A DNA stretch of 26,576 bases from CAZAGD01 sp964484485 (GCA_964484485.1 CAZAGD010000189.1:1-26576); one strand, 5' to 3'. Counted from the stretch's first letter, positions 1 to 8,121 are shown. Notes: a model not told the origin generated them from the letters alone. A program made the numbers and translations.

Positions 1-1
1 G

Positions 2-943
2 GAGATGGAGGCGATTGAAGATGCTTTGCGCCTGGCCCGCGGGATGACTTATAAGTATGCGGCCGCGGGAGTGAATCTTGGAGGTGGAAAGACAGTTATT
101 ATAGGAGATCCGTATCGAAAAGACCGTGAGCCGATATTTCGGGCATTAGGCAAATTTATAAATCGCTTGGGTGGCAAATATCTTACTGGTGAAGATGTAG
201 GGACGACATTGCGGGACATGGAGTATATCCGCATGGAGACTCCTTATGTGGTTACCTTGCCTACTTATTTAGGGGGAGCTGGTGATATAGCACCTATGAC
301 GGCTTTTGGCACCATTCAGGCAATGCGGGCCTGCGCCAAAGCGATTTTTGGTTCGGAAAAATTGGAAGGAAGGACTGTCTCCGTGCAAGGATTGGGAGCT
401 GTGGGTTATCATGTAGTAAAGCAGCTAAAGGAGCAGAAAGCGGAAATTACCGTGGCTGATATTAAAAAGGAGAGAGTGGAACGAGTGGTGAAAGAGTTTG
501 GAGTTAAGGCAGTAGCTCCCGAAGAAATTTATGATCTACCAGTAGAGATTTATTCTCCTTGTGCTTTGGGAGCGACAATTAACGATGATACGCTCAAAAG
601 ACTTAAATGTAAGATAATTTGTGGCTGTGCCAATAATCAATTAAAAGAAGAGCGACATGGAGATTTGGTGCATAAAATGGGTATTCTTTATGCACCGGAT
701 TATATAACTAACGCCGGGGGGACAATTTTTGATACAGATCGGTTAGAAAGCGGCCAAGTAAATTTTGAGCGAGGGAAGGAGAAGGTAGCCCGAATTTATC
801 AGACGATGGAGAGGATAATTGAAATCAGTAAACGTGATCATATTCCCACTTATTTAGCCGCAGATCGTCTGGCTGAAGAAAGGCTCCGTTACATGAGGGA
901 GGTTAAAAAATATGGAGGTGACCTTCCGCCAGTTCTATACTAA
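2..943 (+). CDS. Leucine dehydrogenase-type amino acid dehydrogenase (5' end outside window)
   Basis: This is an NAD-dependent oxidative deaminase of the Glu/Leu/Phe/Val dehydrogenase family. It would convert a branched-chain amino acid to its 2-oxo acid plus ammonia in the cytoplasm. The frame is open to the window edge. The first visible Met (base 5) aligns with about residue 54 of Bacillus-type leucine dehydrogenases, so roughly 50 N-terminal residues are missing and this Met is not the start. Visible hallmarks, numbered from that Met, are the MTYK...GGGK segment with the two active-site lysines (K17, K29), GEDVGTT with the catalytic Asp, the Rossmann motif GLGAVG, SPCALGATIN, CANNQLKE, and a C-terminal AADRLAEERL. 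The NAGGTI loop is followed by an atypical short segment, so substrate preference (Leu versus Val or Phe) cannot be fixed. Its products fit the aldehyde/2-oxo-acid theme of the AOR block downstream. Confidence 0.9.
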   Translation, partial: EMEAIEDALRLARGMTYKYAAAGVNLGGGKTVIIGDPYRKDREPIFRALGKFINRLGGKYLTGEDVGTTLRDMEYIRMETPYVVTLPTYLGGAGDIAPMTAFGTIQAMRACAKAIFGSEKLEGRTVSVQGLGAVGYHVVKQLKEQKAEITVADIKKERVERVVKEFGVKAVAPEEIYDLPVEIYSPCALGATINDDTLKRLKCKIICGCANNQLKEERHGDLVHKMGILYAPDYITNAGGTIFDTDRLESGQVNFERGKEKVARIYQTMERIIEISKRDHIPTYLAADRLAEERLRYMREVKKYGGDLPPVLY

Positions 944-1070
944 TTAAATTTTAATGGGAACTTGTTCTGCTTTACATGGGAAGGAACTCTTATTACCAGC
1001 ATTTCCCAAAACCTTAGTGCGGACTCTCCCTAAAATTTAAAATTGATTCAGTGAGCTGATTAATTTTTAG

Positions 1071-1099
1071 TTGACTTTCTTTGTTCTTTTTATTAATTT
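1071..1099 (+). promoter_or_regulatory. Possible sigma70-like promoter for the cyclase gene
   Basis: TTGACT (1071-1076), a 17-bp spacer, then TAATTT (1094-1099), in the AT-rich gap between the dehydrogenase and the cyclase. The -35 is close to consensus but the -10 is weak. It lies about 60 bp before the start codon at 1159. The rest of the 944-1158 gap shows no other feature. Confidence 0.3.
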
Positions 1100-1158
1100 T
1101 CAAAATCTGGAATTCAGTTTAAGGTGGAAAAGAAAATATATTTAAGAAAGGAAAAAAG

Positions 1159-1815
1159 ATGGGGATTTTAGAGATATTGAAAAAAGGTCGGATAGTGGAA
1201 TTAAATAAAGTATTGGAACCTGGGAAAGAGGGGAGAAGATTGGAAATCCGGCGGTTTAGGATATTCGCCGGGGAATTCATGCATGATATTGATACTATGT
1301 CGCATATTGGTACTCATGCCGAGGCGCCTTCGCATTTCTTGCCGGCGATAGAAGACTGGAGAGAAGCTAAGGATGTAGCGGATTTTCCTCCAGATGCCTG
1401 GTGGGGAGAAGCGATTTTTATCAATTTGGCCAAACTTCCTCCCCGGGCGAAAATTACCCCTGAATATCTGCAACAAAAAGGAGTACGCCCAGGAGATATA
1501 GTGGTGATAGGAAATTGTCCTTATAAAGATGAAGATAAAATTAGCATGACTGATGCGGCGGCAGTTTGGTTGGCCGAGACAGGTATTAAGATTTTAGCCA
1601 TGGACTTTTCATATAAGATAGAAGAAGATTTTTCTCAACTGCGGAAGATGAGAGTACATGTAGAATTATTAAGTCGCAGTATTCCTTTAATCGAAGGATT
1701 GGCTAATCTCGATCAGTTAAAAGAAGAAAGATTTTTCTTTATGGGTCTGCCGGTGCGAGTTAAGGGATGTGATGCTTGGCCAATTAGAGCGATCGCGATT
1801 GAAGGAGTTCTTTAA
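1159..1815 (+). CDS. Cyclase-family metal-dependent hydrolase (kynurenine formamidase-like)
   Basis: 218 aa, typical length for the cyclase/KynB family, whose members hydrolyse amide or lactam bonds with a divalent metal. The diagnostic HxGTHxD/ExPxH signature is present: H49-IGT-H53-A-E55-APS-H59-F. An Asp is more common where E55 sits, but Glu variants exist. There is no signal peptide, so it should be cytoplasmic. The start at 1159 follows an AAGGAAAAAAG purine run at ordinary spacing. It sits between an amino acid dehydrogenase and an Asp/Glu-racemase-fold protein on the same strand, which suggests amino acid or hydantoin-like catabolism. The true substrate cannot be read from the sequence, and kynurenine formamidase is only a family label because no other tryptophan-degradation gene is visible. 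Confidence 0.8.
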   Translation: MGILEILKKGRIVELNKVLEPGKEGRRLEIRRFRIFAGEFMHDIDTMSHIGTHAEAPSHFLPAIEDWREAKDVADFPPDAWWGEAIFINLAKLPPRAKITPEYLQQKGVRPGDIVVIGNCPYKDEDKISMTDAAAVWLAETGIKILAMDFSYKIEEDFSQLRKMRVHVELLSRSIPLIEGLANLDQLKEERFFFMGLPVRVKGCDAWPIRAIAIEGVL

Positions 1816-1928
1816 GGCAAAAGGCAGGGAGCAAGGAGCAGGGGGATAAAGCAGTGCTGCCGTGTTGCGGTGCTGCGGTTAAAAAGCAAAGCGCAAAGCG
1901 AGGATAATGACATAGGGGATACAAAGGA
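1816..1928 (+). other. Purine/GC-rich low-complexity intergenic spacer
   Basis: A 113-bp spacer made of slipped imperfect short repeats: GCAAAAGGCAGGGAGCAAGG, then GTGCTGCCGTGTTGCGGTGC, then GCAAAGCGCAAAGCGAGG. No ORF, clean hairpin or promoter stands out. AAAGGA just before 1929 is the ribosome binding site of the next gene. The composition differs from the AT-rich spacers elsewhere in the window. Confidence 0.5.
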
Positions 1929-2603
1929 ATGGAAAATAAACCAGCAGAGAAAAAAACAAAGGTGGCTTTAATTTCCAGTACCAAAGCAGTATTTGGTCCT
2001 ATGGAAGCTGCTTTTGCGGAAATATTTCCGGAAGCACAAGTGATGCATATCCTCGATGAAACTCTGCTCGAGGATTTCCGCAGGGAAGGCGGCCTTTCTG
2101 CTCATTCCCGGGCCAAAGCTCTCCAAATGGCTTTAACTGCCCAAAAAGCAGGTGTTGACGGTATCCTCTTCACTTGTTCTACCCTTTCTCCGGCAGTTGA
2201 TGATCTGCGCCCCTTTATTACTTTGCCCATGGTTAAGATCGATGAGCCAGTTATATATCATCTGGTGCAAAATTTTAAAGACATCGGACTTTTAGCAACA
2301 GCGGAAACAGTTTTAAAGTCTGTAGAGAATCAATTTAAAAAAATTGCGCAGCGATTAAGCCGGCAAATTTCTTTGCACTCTTTTGTGAAAGGTGATGCTT
2401 GGCCTCTGTTAGCTAAAAATCCAGAAGGTTTCTATAAAATTATGGCTGAGTATGCCTCCCCATTAGGAGAAAAGCACGAAGCCCTGCTCTTGACCCAAGT
2501 ATCAATAGCTCCTGCGCGCGATTTTGTAAAGGAAAAGATAAAATCAAAGATTTTTGTTTCGCCATCCTTTGCTGTGCAGGCTCTCAAAGAAGTTCTTTCA
2601 TGA
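1929..2603 (+). CDS. Asp/Glu/hydantoin racemase-superfamily protein (single-Cys type)
   Basis: 224 aa with the Asp/Glu racemase fold. The first catalytic-cysteine motif is clear (FTCSTLSPAVDDLRP, Cys83), as is the following PMVKIDEPV strand. At the second-cysteine position of two-base racemases the sequence reads LLLTQVSIAPA, with no Cys. This resembles the racemase-like subgroup with AQAS-type motifs, so true two-base racemisation is doubtful and a decarboxylase-like or one-base reaction is possible. The start is ATG at 1929 after an AAAGGA ribosome binding site. It lies 113 bp downstream of the cyclase and converges with the ABC permease gene, overlapping by 6 bp within the shared TCATGA stop region. 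The fold assignment is firm; the substrate is unknown. Confidence 0.75.
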   Translation: MENKPAEKKTKVALISSTKAVFGPMEAAFAEIFPEAQVMHILDETLLEDFRREGGLSAHSRAKALQMALTAQKAGVDGILFTCSTLSPAVDDLRPFITLPMVKIDEPVIYHLVQNFKDIGLLATAETVLKSVENQFKKIAQRLSRQISLHSFVKGDAWPLLAKNPEGFYKIMAEYASPLGEKHEALLLTQVSIAPARDFVKEKIKSKIFVSPSFAVQALKEVLS

Positions 2604-3434
2604 TTTGACTGCACCGGCCGTAAGCCCAGTGACCATGAAACGGCGCACAGAATAATAGAGAGCAATTGGCGGAAGAGAATAAATTACGGCCGTAGCCATC
2701 ATTAGTGTCCAAGGAGCATCATCTGATGTGGTAAAATGGCCCAGCATAACGGGAACAGTGATCCGCGTTTCGCTGGAAAGGAAAAGGAAGGCATACAAGT
2801 ACTCGTTCCACGCCAAAAGTAAAGCGTAAGTCCCTATAGCTACGAGCGAAGGAGTAATGAGCGGTAGATATATATACCAGAAGATTTGAGGAATAGTTGC
2901 TCCGTCCACACGCGCACTTTCATCAAGTTCATAGGGTACGTTTTCTCCATATTGACGGATAACCCAAATGGCGTAAGGGCTGGCAAAGGCCACGAGAGCA
3001 AGAATTAGAGACCAAGGATGGTTTAAGATTCCATATTTGCCCATGATCCGATAAAGAGGAATAGCCAAAAACGCCGAGGGGATTAAATAGGTAAAGAGAG
3101 CCATATTAGTAATTACAGGAGCCCAGCGGAGGCGCAATCGGCTAATAGCAAAGGATGCTGTGCTGGCAATAATTAAAACTAATAGGCAGGTAGCCAAAGC
3201 TATTAATAAGCTATTCAAAAGTTGTTCCCAGAAATGAGCAAGAAAGGGATGGCCCCGCGTTAAAGCTAATCGGAAATTTTCTATAGTAGGATTATCTGGC
3301 CAAACGCGCGCCGCAAATGCCGCTGTCTGCGGTGTCAAAGCTAATATAACCATGTGGTAAATTGGTAAGCCAGTCCAGATAAGCACCAGCAGAGCTATTA
3401 CTCCCAAAGGAAAAATTTTTAAAAAATTTCTCAT
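2598..3434 (-). CDS. Carbohydrate ABC transporter permease, MalG/UgpE type
   Basis: 278 aa integral membrane subunit of a CUT1-type sugar importer. About six hydrophobic segments are visible, the first near residues 9-32. The EAA loop that docks the ATPase is at residues 169-193 (ELDESARVDGA...PL). The C-terminus ends in GLTAGAVKS, the usual MalG-like ending. The start codon lies 1 bp after the stop of the partner permease, indicating translational coupling. The gene is last in a binding protein-permease-permease operon with no ATPase; the next gene is convergent. The ATPase must come from elsewhere in the genome. Confidence 0.9.
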   Translation of the reverse strand: MRNFLKIFPLGVIALLVLIWTGLPIYHMVILALTPQTAAFAARVWPDNPTIENFRLALTRGHPFLAHFWEQLLNSLLIALATCLLVLIIASTASFAISRLRLRWAPVITNMALFTYLIPSAFLAIPLYRIMGKYGILNHPWSLILALVAFASPYAIWVIRQYGENVPYELDESARVDGATIPQIFWYIYLPLITPSLVAIGTYALLLAWNEYLYAFLFLSSETRITVPVMLGHFTTSDDAPWTLMMATAVIYSLPPIALYYSVRRFMVTGLTAGAVKS

Positions 3435-3435
3435 T

Positions 3436-4308
3436 TCACTCCTCTTTCCCCAAACGACGAATCAAAACAAAAACTAAGGGAATCACTATAGGTAGAGCTG
3501 TAATCACTGTAGCCACCCCGGTATGGACATCCCCAATATTGAAAGCATACCGAATTCCTAAAGTGGCAAATACATGGGTAGAGTCGGTTGGACCTCCTCC
3601 AGTGAGCAGATAAACACTGTTGAAATCTCCGATCGTCCATATAGTAGATAGGAGAGTACAAGTTATATAGAGATTTTTAATGCCTGGAAAAGTAATGAAA
3701 CGGAAGATTTGAAATCGCGTTGCCCCATCTACATCAGCAGCTTCATATTGTTCTTTAGGAATGGCCATGCGGCCGGCAAGCAAAATAAGAGTCCAGAAGG
3801 GGAGATACTTCCAGATATGCATAAAAATTACCAGGGCAAAAGCCAAATTAGGTTTGACCAGCCAGAGAGGCCCTTCTATGCCGAACCAACGAAAAAGAAG
3901 ACCATTAATTAAGCCCCATTCGCTGTTGAACATCCAGCGAATAGAAAGTATAGAGGGAACTGAAGGAGCCGCCCAAGGAATAAGAAAAATAACTCCCACC
4001 CACCGAATCCAACGCTCTGTGTGGTAGAAAAAACCCGAAAGGAGCAAAGCTAAAAAAAGCTTGAGGTTAACGGCAACAAGGAGAAATACCAGAGTATTCC
4101 GGGCGCTTTTCAAATATATAGGATCCTGGATTAATTTGACATAGCTACTTGGATTGCTACCTAAAAATAATCCATAAATGATGGGGTAGGCTACGACAAA
4201 GATAAATACAATAATGTAGGGGATGACCAGGATAATTCCCCAGGCCGCATCTTTATCAAAGCGGCCTAGGGAATTATTTAAGGCCAGAGTTGATGAATTT
4301 TTCCACAT
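3436..4308 (-). CDS. Sugar ABC transporter permease, MalF/UgpA type
   Basis: 290 aa membrane subunit, partner of the MalG-type permease downstream. Hydrophobic segments start at residues 22-48 (IILVIPYIIVFIFVVAYP). The EAA loop is at about 187-210 (EQYEAADVDGA...FPG), followed by LLTGGGPTDSTHVF, which is highly characteristic of MalF/UgpA-family permeases. It begins 12 bp after the binding-protein stop and ends 1 bp before the next permease, so the three form one transcription unit. The periplasmic loop between the first two membrane segments is short, as in UgpA rather than MalF. The substrate cannot be told from the sequence; a glycerol-phosphate, oligosaccharide or polyol importer are all possible. 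Confidence 0.9.
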   Translation of the reverse strand: MWKNSSTLALNNSLGRFDKDAAWGIILVIPYIIVFIFVVAYPIIYGLFLGSNPSSYVKLIQDPIYLKSARNTLVFLLVAVNLKLFLALLLSGFFYHTERWIRWVGVIFLIPWAAPSVPSILSIRWMFNSEWGLINGLLFRWFGIEGPLWLVKPNLAFALVIFMHIWKYLPFWTLILLAGRMAIPKEQYEAADVDGATRFQIFRFITFPGIKNLYITCTLLSTIWTIGDFNSVYLLTGGGPTDSTHVFATLGIRYAFNIGDVHTGVATVITALPIVIPLVFVLIRRLGKEE

Positions 4309-4320
4309 GGAAGAGAAGTT

Positions 4321-5658
4321 TTATTCCTCCACAATTTGTTTCATGCGGGTGATCAATTCGTCTACAGCTTTGGCCGCTGGCCAGTTGTCCGAAAGTACTC
4401 GGCCGCAAGCTCGCCCATAAAGATTTTCGGTCTGCACTTTTATGAACTTGCGGTTGATTACTTGTTCATATGGCCGAGTGGGGGTTTCCGTAAAGTTTTT
4501 ATATACGGCCGCTCGATGAGGATCAGCAGAAACAAAGAAAGGATCTTTGTAAGATTCTTTAAGAGCAGGGAAAAAGGCTCCCTGGGAAGCTTTTACAAAA
4601 TGGTCCAGGTTTTCTGGTTCAAGAATAAAGCGCACAAAGTCCTTAGCTAATTCTTTATTTTTAGAGTCCTTAGGTATGAAGCCAGCATGAACAGAAACCC
4701 GCAAAGTAAAAATCTTGCCATCAGGAGCTAAGGGCCACCGTAAAGTTTTAATCTTGTTATAATAATAATCATCATTTTTCCCCAGGAAAGAGCCGGGGAT
4801 GGAAAGGGTAGGGTTTATAGACATGACTACCTGCCGATTATTAAAATTAACGTTGTTGTCAATATCTTTCCAGCTTATCGCACCTGGGGGAACATTTTTG
4901 GCTTTGTAATGACGAGTGAAATCTTCCAGAACAGTAATGAGACCTTGCCTGACCTTGGGATCGTCAACTAAAAGTTTGCCATTATCGTCCATCACGCGCA
5001 CACGATGGGCTTCCATAAAATGTTCAAATTCCTGCCACGTATCAGTGGCTTCTGTAGAGTAAGTTATGCCCAAACCGTAAACCCGTTCTCCCTTAGCGCG
5101 CAGGCGCTTTTGCACTTCGCCCCAAAAGTCCCAGAATGGTTTCCATTGTTGGGGAATATCTGTTTCTTTAAAGCCAGCAGCTTGCACCATATCCAGCCAG
5201 TAATGGATATTCACGCCGTGCTGCATTAAAGGAAAAGCGTAAGTACCTCTTTTCCCCGTCTTGCTATTAAAATATTGCGTGGCCCTTAGGGCACCTTCTG
5301 TAAAGCGATTTCGAATAGGATCGAGAACATCGGAAATTTCTAATAATTTATCTTCATAAGCAAAATTGCCCGTCTGCACATTAACGATTTGACCAAAGTC
5401 GACATCAGGGACTATTTTCGAATCAAAGGCGGCTAAAATCTTTGCCGGATGATCAGGAAGAGCAAAGAAGGAAAGATCCACTTGTTTTCCTGTTTTCTTT
5501 TCCCATTTTTGCACGATTTCTTTAAAGGCTTCATCTTGCTGCGGAATAAAACTCTTATTCCACCAAACTACAAGCTTATCTTGAGCTTGCCCCAGAGAAG
5601 AACCGAATAGCAAAATTATGCCCATAATTAAAACGAAACTAATTACTTTCTTTACCAT
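4321..5658 (-). CDS. Sugar ABC transporter solute-binding protein (Sec-exported)
   Basis: 445 aa periplasmic binding protein of the family-1 extracellular solute-binding group. It has a classical Sec signal peptide (MVKK, hydrophobic core to about residue 20, cleavage likely after GQAQA, near residue 26). The mature protein opens with KLVVWWNKSFIPQQDEAFKE, a typical start for this family. There is no lipobox Cys, so it should be free in the periplasm. Start at 5658, preceded by GGAGGGAGAAA. It is the first gene of the operon with the two permeases and presumably the most expressed. It is diverged from the Tat-type binding protein encoded on the other strand about 900 bp away, so the two importers probably have different substrates. 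Confidence 0.9.
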   Translation of the reverse strand: MVKKVISFVLIMGIILLFGSSLGQAQDKLVVWWNKSFIPQQDEAFKEIVQKWEKKTGKQVDLSFFALPDHPAKILAAFDSKIVPDVDFGQIVNVQTGNFAYEDKLLEISDVLDPIRNRFTEGALRATQYFNSKTGKRGTYAFPLMQHGVNIHYWLDMVQAAGFKETDIPQQWKPFWDFWGEVQKRLRAKGERVYGLGITYSTEATDTWQEFEHFMEAHRVRVMDDNGKLLVDDPKVRQGLITVLEDFTRHYKAKNVPPGAISWKDIDNNVNFNNRQVVMSINPTLSIPGSFLGKNDDYYYNKIKTLRWPLAPDGKIFTLRVSVHAGFIPKDSKNKELAKDFVRFILEPENLDHFVKASQGAFFPALKESYKDPFFVSADPHRAAVYKNFTETPTRPYEQVINRKFIKVQTENLYGRACGRVLSDNWPAAKAVDELITRMKQIVEE

Positions 5659-5711
5659 TTCTCCCTCCTTAATTTTTGTTCTTACAGTGCTTACCGAAAC
5701 TTCCCAATTTC

Positions 5712-5739
5712 TATATCATAATTGCGCATAATATTGCAA
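5712..5739 (-). promoter_or_regulatory. Possible promoter for the Sec-type ABC operon
   Basis: On the minus strand TTGCAA (5739-5734) is followed by a 16-bp spacer and GATATA (5717-5712), about 54 bp upstream of the start at 5658 in a strongly AT-rich stretch. Both hexamers deviate from consensus, so this is only a candidate. Confidence 0.3.
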
Positions 5740-5770
5740 AATAAAAATTTTATATAATTAAATATTTCGA

Positions 5771-5828
5771 AGTGAGAGTCCAGAAATGCGTTGATATTAC
5801 TGGTTCCTGCCCGAACAAGAATAATGTA
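5771..5828. repeat. Dispersed palindromic repeat, degenerate copy
   Basis: Contains GAGTCCAGAAATGC and then TACTGG-TTCCTGCC, matching the repeat at 12488-12557. It resembles the GGAATCCAG...CTGGATTCC repeat found in many Desulfobacterota and other genomes. The 5' arm is eroded here, so the hairpin is weak. It lies between the operon promoter and the inverted-repeat element at 5871. Confidence 0.55.
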
Positions 5829-5870
5829 ATTGCTTTCTGCCAAGGGACTTTTTCAAAGAACCTGAAAAAA

Positions 5871-6165
5871 CTGACCGTTGATCACTTTTAATATTCATCG
5901 CCAGCAAAAGACAGGCGGGAGGGGGAGAGGCGAAATTAAAATCGGCTGGGAATTGCTTAACTCCTTCTTACTTACCCTTTATCCGCCATAAACAGCGGGG
6001 ATAAACTTATCTTGAAAATAAAAACGCGAATAATTCTCCCTAATTTAAAGTGGAGATTTTTTTATTCCCCGCCCATGCCCATGAAAGAACCAGTGCCTCA
6101 TTTTAATGAGCCTCTCTCCCTCCCGCCTGAAATAGGTACGAATTTCAAAAGTGATCGACGGTCAG
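5871..6165. mobile_element. MITE-like inverted-repeat element, copy A (295 bp)
   Basis: A non-autonomous inverted-repeat element. The left end is CTGACCGTTGATCACTTTT (5871-5889). The right end is its reverse complement with one mismatch (6147-6165). A second arm block follows inside each end, CAGGCGGGAGGG-GAGAGGC at 5912-5931, mirrored at 6110-6129. It is flanked by a perfect 9-bp direct duplication CTGAAAAAA (5862-5870 and 6166-6174), which shows that it transposed. No transposase is encoded. CTGA ends with a 9-bp duplication are typical of the IS4/IS10/IS50 group, so an IS4-like transposase probably mobilises it (inference). Copies B (17058-17349) and C (22359-22532) lie in the same orientation. 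Confidence 0.9.
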
Positions 6166-6177
6166 CTGAAAAAATCC

Positions 6178-6206
6178 TTGACAACTTTTTCACAGAGAAG
6201 TATTTT
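6178..6206 (+). promoter_or_regulatory. Sigma70-type promoter beside MITE copy A
   Basis: TTGACA (6178-6183), 17-bp spacer, TATTTT (6201-6206). The -35 is a perfect consensus. It lies 3 bp beyond the right target-site duplication of MITE A, whose A6 tract occupies the UP-element position. It points at the Tat-type binding-protein gene (start 6551), giving a leader of about 340 nt. Confidence 0.7.
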
Positions 6207-6372
6207 ATCATTCATAATAAAAATAAAAAGCAAGTTAAGTTCTTAATTAATAATTTTCCTTTCTCAAAGCCGGAAGCTCAAAATAATTTGAAGAATAAGA
6301 TTTTTAGAGCGCGTTAATCGCCATGAGGCGCGACGCAAAGGGGAAGACTATAGGCTTGTTAGCGGGAGAAAT

Positions 6373-6489
6373 ATGGGCAAAGCAAAAGCACAAAAGAAAG
6401 GAGGTGAAGCGAAGAAAACTTTAGGGAATAAATTTAAGAAGCTGGGAGCAGGCATCCTGTTTTTATCCCTTTTTATTGGTAAATCCTAA
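6373..6489 (+). CDS. Possible small ORF in the leader (38 aa, cationic with hydrophobic tail)
   Basis: ATG at 6373 opens a 38-codon frame ending in TAA at 6487-6489, between the MITE-linked promoter and the Tat-type binding-protein gene. The peptide is lysine-rich at its N-terminus (MGKAKAQKKGGEAKKT) and ends in a short hydrophobic stretch (LGAGILFLSLFIG), like a small membrane-active or anchor peptide. GGGAGAA at 6364-6370 is a poor, closely spaced ribosome binding site. I do not recognise a family. It could be an upstream leader peptide or a chance frame. Another basic frame (start 6323) overlaps it, which weakens the case. Confidence 0.2.
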   Translation: MGKAKAQKKGGEAKKTLGNKFKKLGAGILFLSLFIGKS

Positions 6490-6550
6490 CGTAGCAATGA
6501 TATTTGTTGAAAAAACACCGCATTTTATTGAGAAAGGAGGGAAGGGTAAT

Positions 6551-7903
6551 ATGAAAGCTGAAAAGCATTTTACCAGACGGCAAGTTCTGAAAACAGCGGC
6601 CATTACTGCTGCGGCCCTAACTGTGGGCCCTTATGTCAGGACTTCTCACTCTGCCGGGAAGCTGAGCGTTTTCCTATGGGATCATTGGGTGCCTGGAGCC
6701 AATGATGTTTCTCGTAAAATCATTCAGGATTGGGCGAAAAAGGAAAAAGTAGAAGTCACTATTGATTACATTACTTCCATTGGGGACAAAGGGTTGCTAA
6801 CTCTCGCTGCGGAAGCCCGGGCCAAAGCAGGACATGACATTGTGGACCTGCCCACGGTAGAGACAGCTAAGTACATGAACACCCTGGAGCCAGTTGATGA
6901 CATAATTAAGGAGATAACAGCAAAGTATGGGGAACTTTCTCCGGATGCCGTCTATCTTGGTAAGATAAAAGGTACTTGGTATTCCGTGCCGGGCCCAACT
7001 GGAACCCACACCTATCCGATGGTTTCCCGGCTGGATTTATTTAAAAAATATTGCGGAATAGATTTGCAAAAGGTATTTCCAGCCGGTCCCAATCGTGATC
7101 CTGCTCTGGTTAAACAGTGGAATTATGATAATTTCTTGATCTACTGTCAAAAGTTGCATGCGGCAGGTTTCCCCTTTGGCAATCCAATTACTCAATGTAG
7201 CGATTCTCAAGATTGGCTATGCCCACTTTTTATGTCCTTCGGCTCCATGCCCATGGATGAAAAGGGCAATATTACCTTTGATTCTGATGGAACGCGGGCT
7301 GCCCTAGAATACATGAAAAAACTAACACCTTATATGCCCCCAGATGTTTATGCTTGGGATGATGCTTCTAATAACCGGTGGATTATTTCGGGCAAAGGTT
7401 CTTGTATTCAGAATCCGCCAAGCGCCTGGGCTGTGGCTGTACGTGATCAACCCCAAGTTGCCGCCCAGCTTTGGCACCATGACGTTCCGGCAGGACCAAA
7501 AGGACGTTTCCGTGGTTCGCTTCCGCGAATGATAGGAATATGGAATTTCAGTAAGAACAAAAGTGCGGCCAAAGCTCTCTTACTTCATTTACTCCAGAAA
7601 GAACAACAGTACCAACTCATCGCCGCGAGCAAAGGGTTTGATATTCCTCTAATAAAGGCATTCAAAGACCATCCAGTCTGGGTAGAGGCTGAACCTCCAA
7701 AAGGTACACAATACAATTATCCCGTGCGCGGAGATGAATTTCAGATGATTGGTGGATATCCAGCACCTATTAATGTAGCTGCCCAAATTTATAGCCAAGG
7801 TCTCGTTCCCATAACTGTTGCTAAAGTAACGCAAGAAGGAAAATCAATAAATGAGGCCATTAAGTGGGCGGTAGGGCAATTAGAAACGTATCTCCGTGGT
7901 TAG
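6551..7903 (+). CDS. Sugar ABC transporter solute-binding protein with Tat signal
   Basis: 450 aa family-1 extracellular solute-binding protein. The N-terminus has a twin-arginine motif (FTRRQVLKTAA, R9-R10), a hydrophobic stretch (AAITAAALTVGPYV), and a probable cleavage site near HSA. It should therefore be exported folded by the Tat system, unlike the neighbouring Sec-type binding protein. The ATG at 6551 was chosen because AGAAAGGAGGGAAGGG stands right before it and the twin-Arg sequence begins there; an upstream in-frame TTG at 6476 has no such support. The mature part opens KLSVFLWDHWVPGAND, typical of sugar-binding proteins. A hairpin separates it from the two permease genes at 8122 and 9066. 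Ligand unknown; the nearby sugar isomerase hints at a sugar or polyol. Confidence 0.88.
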   Translation: MKAEKHFTRRQVLKTAAITAAALTVGPYVRTSHSAGKLSVFLWDHWVPGANDVSRKIIQDWAKKEKVEVTIDYITSIGDKGLLTLAAEARAKAGHDIVDLPTVETAKYMNTLEPVDDIIKEITAKYGELSPDAVYLGKIKGTWYSVPGPTGTHTYPMVSRLDLFKKYCGIDLQKVFPAGPNRDPALVKQWNYDNFLIYCQKLHAAGFPFGNPITQCSDSQDWLCPLFMSFGSMPMDEKGNITFDSDGTRAALEYMKKLTPYMPPDVYAWDDASNNRWIISGKGSCIQNPPSAWAVAVRDQPQVAAQLWHHDVPAGPKGRFRGSLPRMIGIWNFSKNKSAAKALLLHLLQKEQQYQLIAASKGFDIPLIKAFKDHPVWVEAEPPKGTQYNYPVRGDEFQMIGGYPAPINVAAQIYSQGLVPITVAKVTQEGKSINEAIKWAVGQLETYLRG

Positions 7904-7931
7904 GGAATTTATTTTTCCCAAAGATTGGGTG

Positions 7932-7981
7932 AAGGCAGTAGAAGGAAATACGGAGGAAGTTGATGAACTTTCTACTGCCTT
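7932..7981 (+). terminator. Intra-operon hairpin after the binding-protein gene
   Basis: A perfect 12-bp stem: AAGGCAGTAGAA (7932-7943) pairs with TTCTACTGCCTT (7970-7981), around a 26-nt loop and followed by TTAAAAG. It begins 28 bp after the binding-protein stop. It probably acts as a leaky terminator or mRNA-stabilising hairpin that keeps binding protein in excess over permeases. Confidence 0.6.
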
Positions 7982-8121
7982 TTAAAAGTATCATAAGAAA
8001 TTATAATTTCTAAAAGTATACTTTGTTGTTCTTCGGAAAGGAATAATTACCTTTACGGCTGAAGATAAAAAGTTTGTTTTTAATGATAAGCCAACCCTTA
8101 TTCACTCCATGAGGTGTTAAC

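Noticed and set aside
6012..6317. 101-codon open frame on the plus strand
   Set aside because: It starts inside MITE copy A and spans its inverted repeat; no ribosome binding site and the translation mirrors palindromic DNA.
6476..6550. Upstream TTG start for the Tat-type binding protein
   Set aside because: The ATG at 6551 has a strong ribosome binding site and puts the twin-arginine motif at residues 9-10; the longer form would hide the signal peptide.
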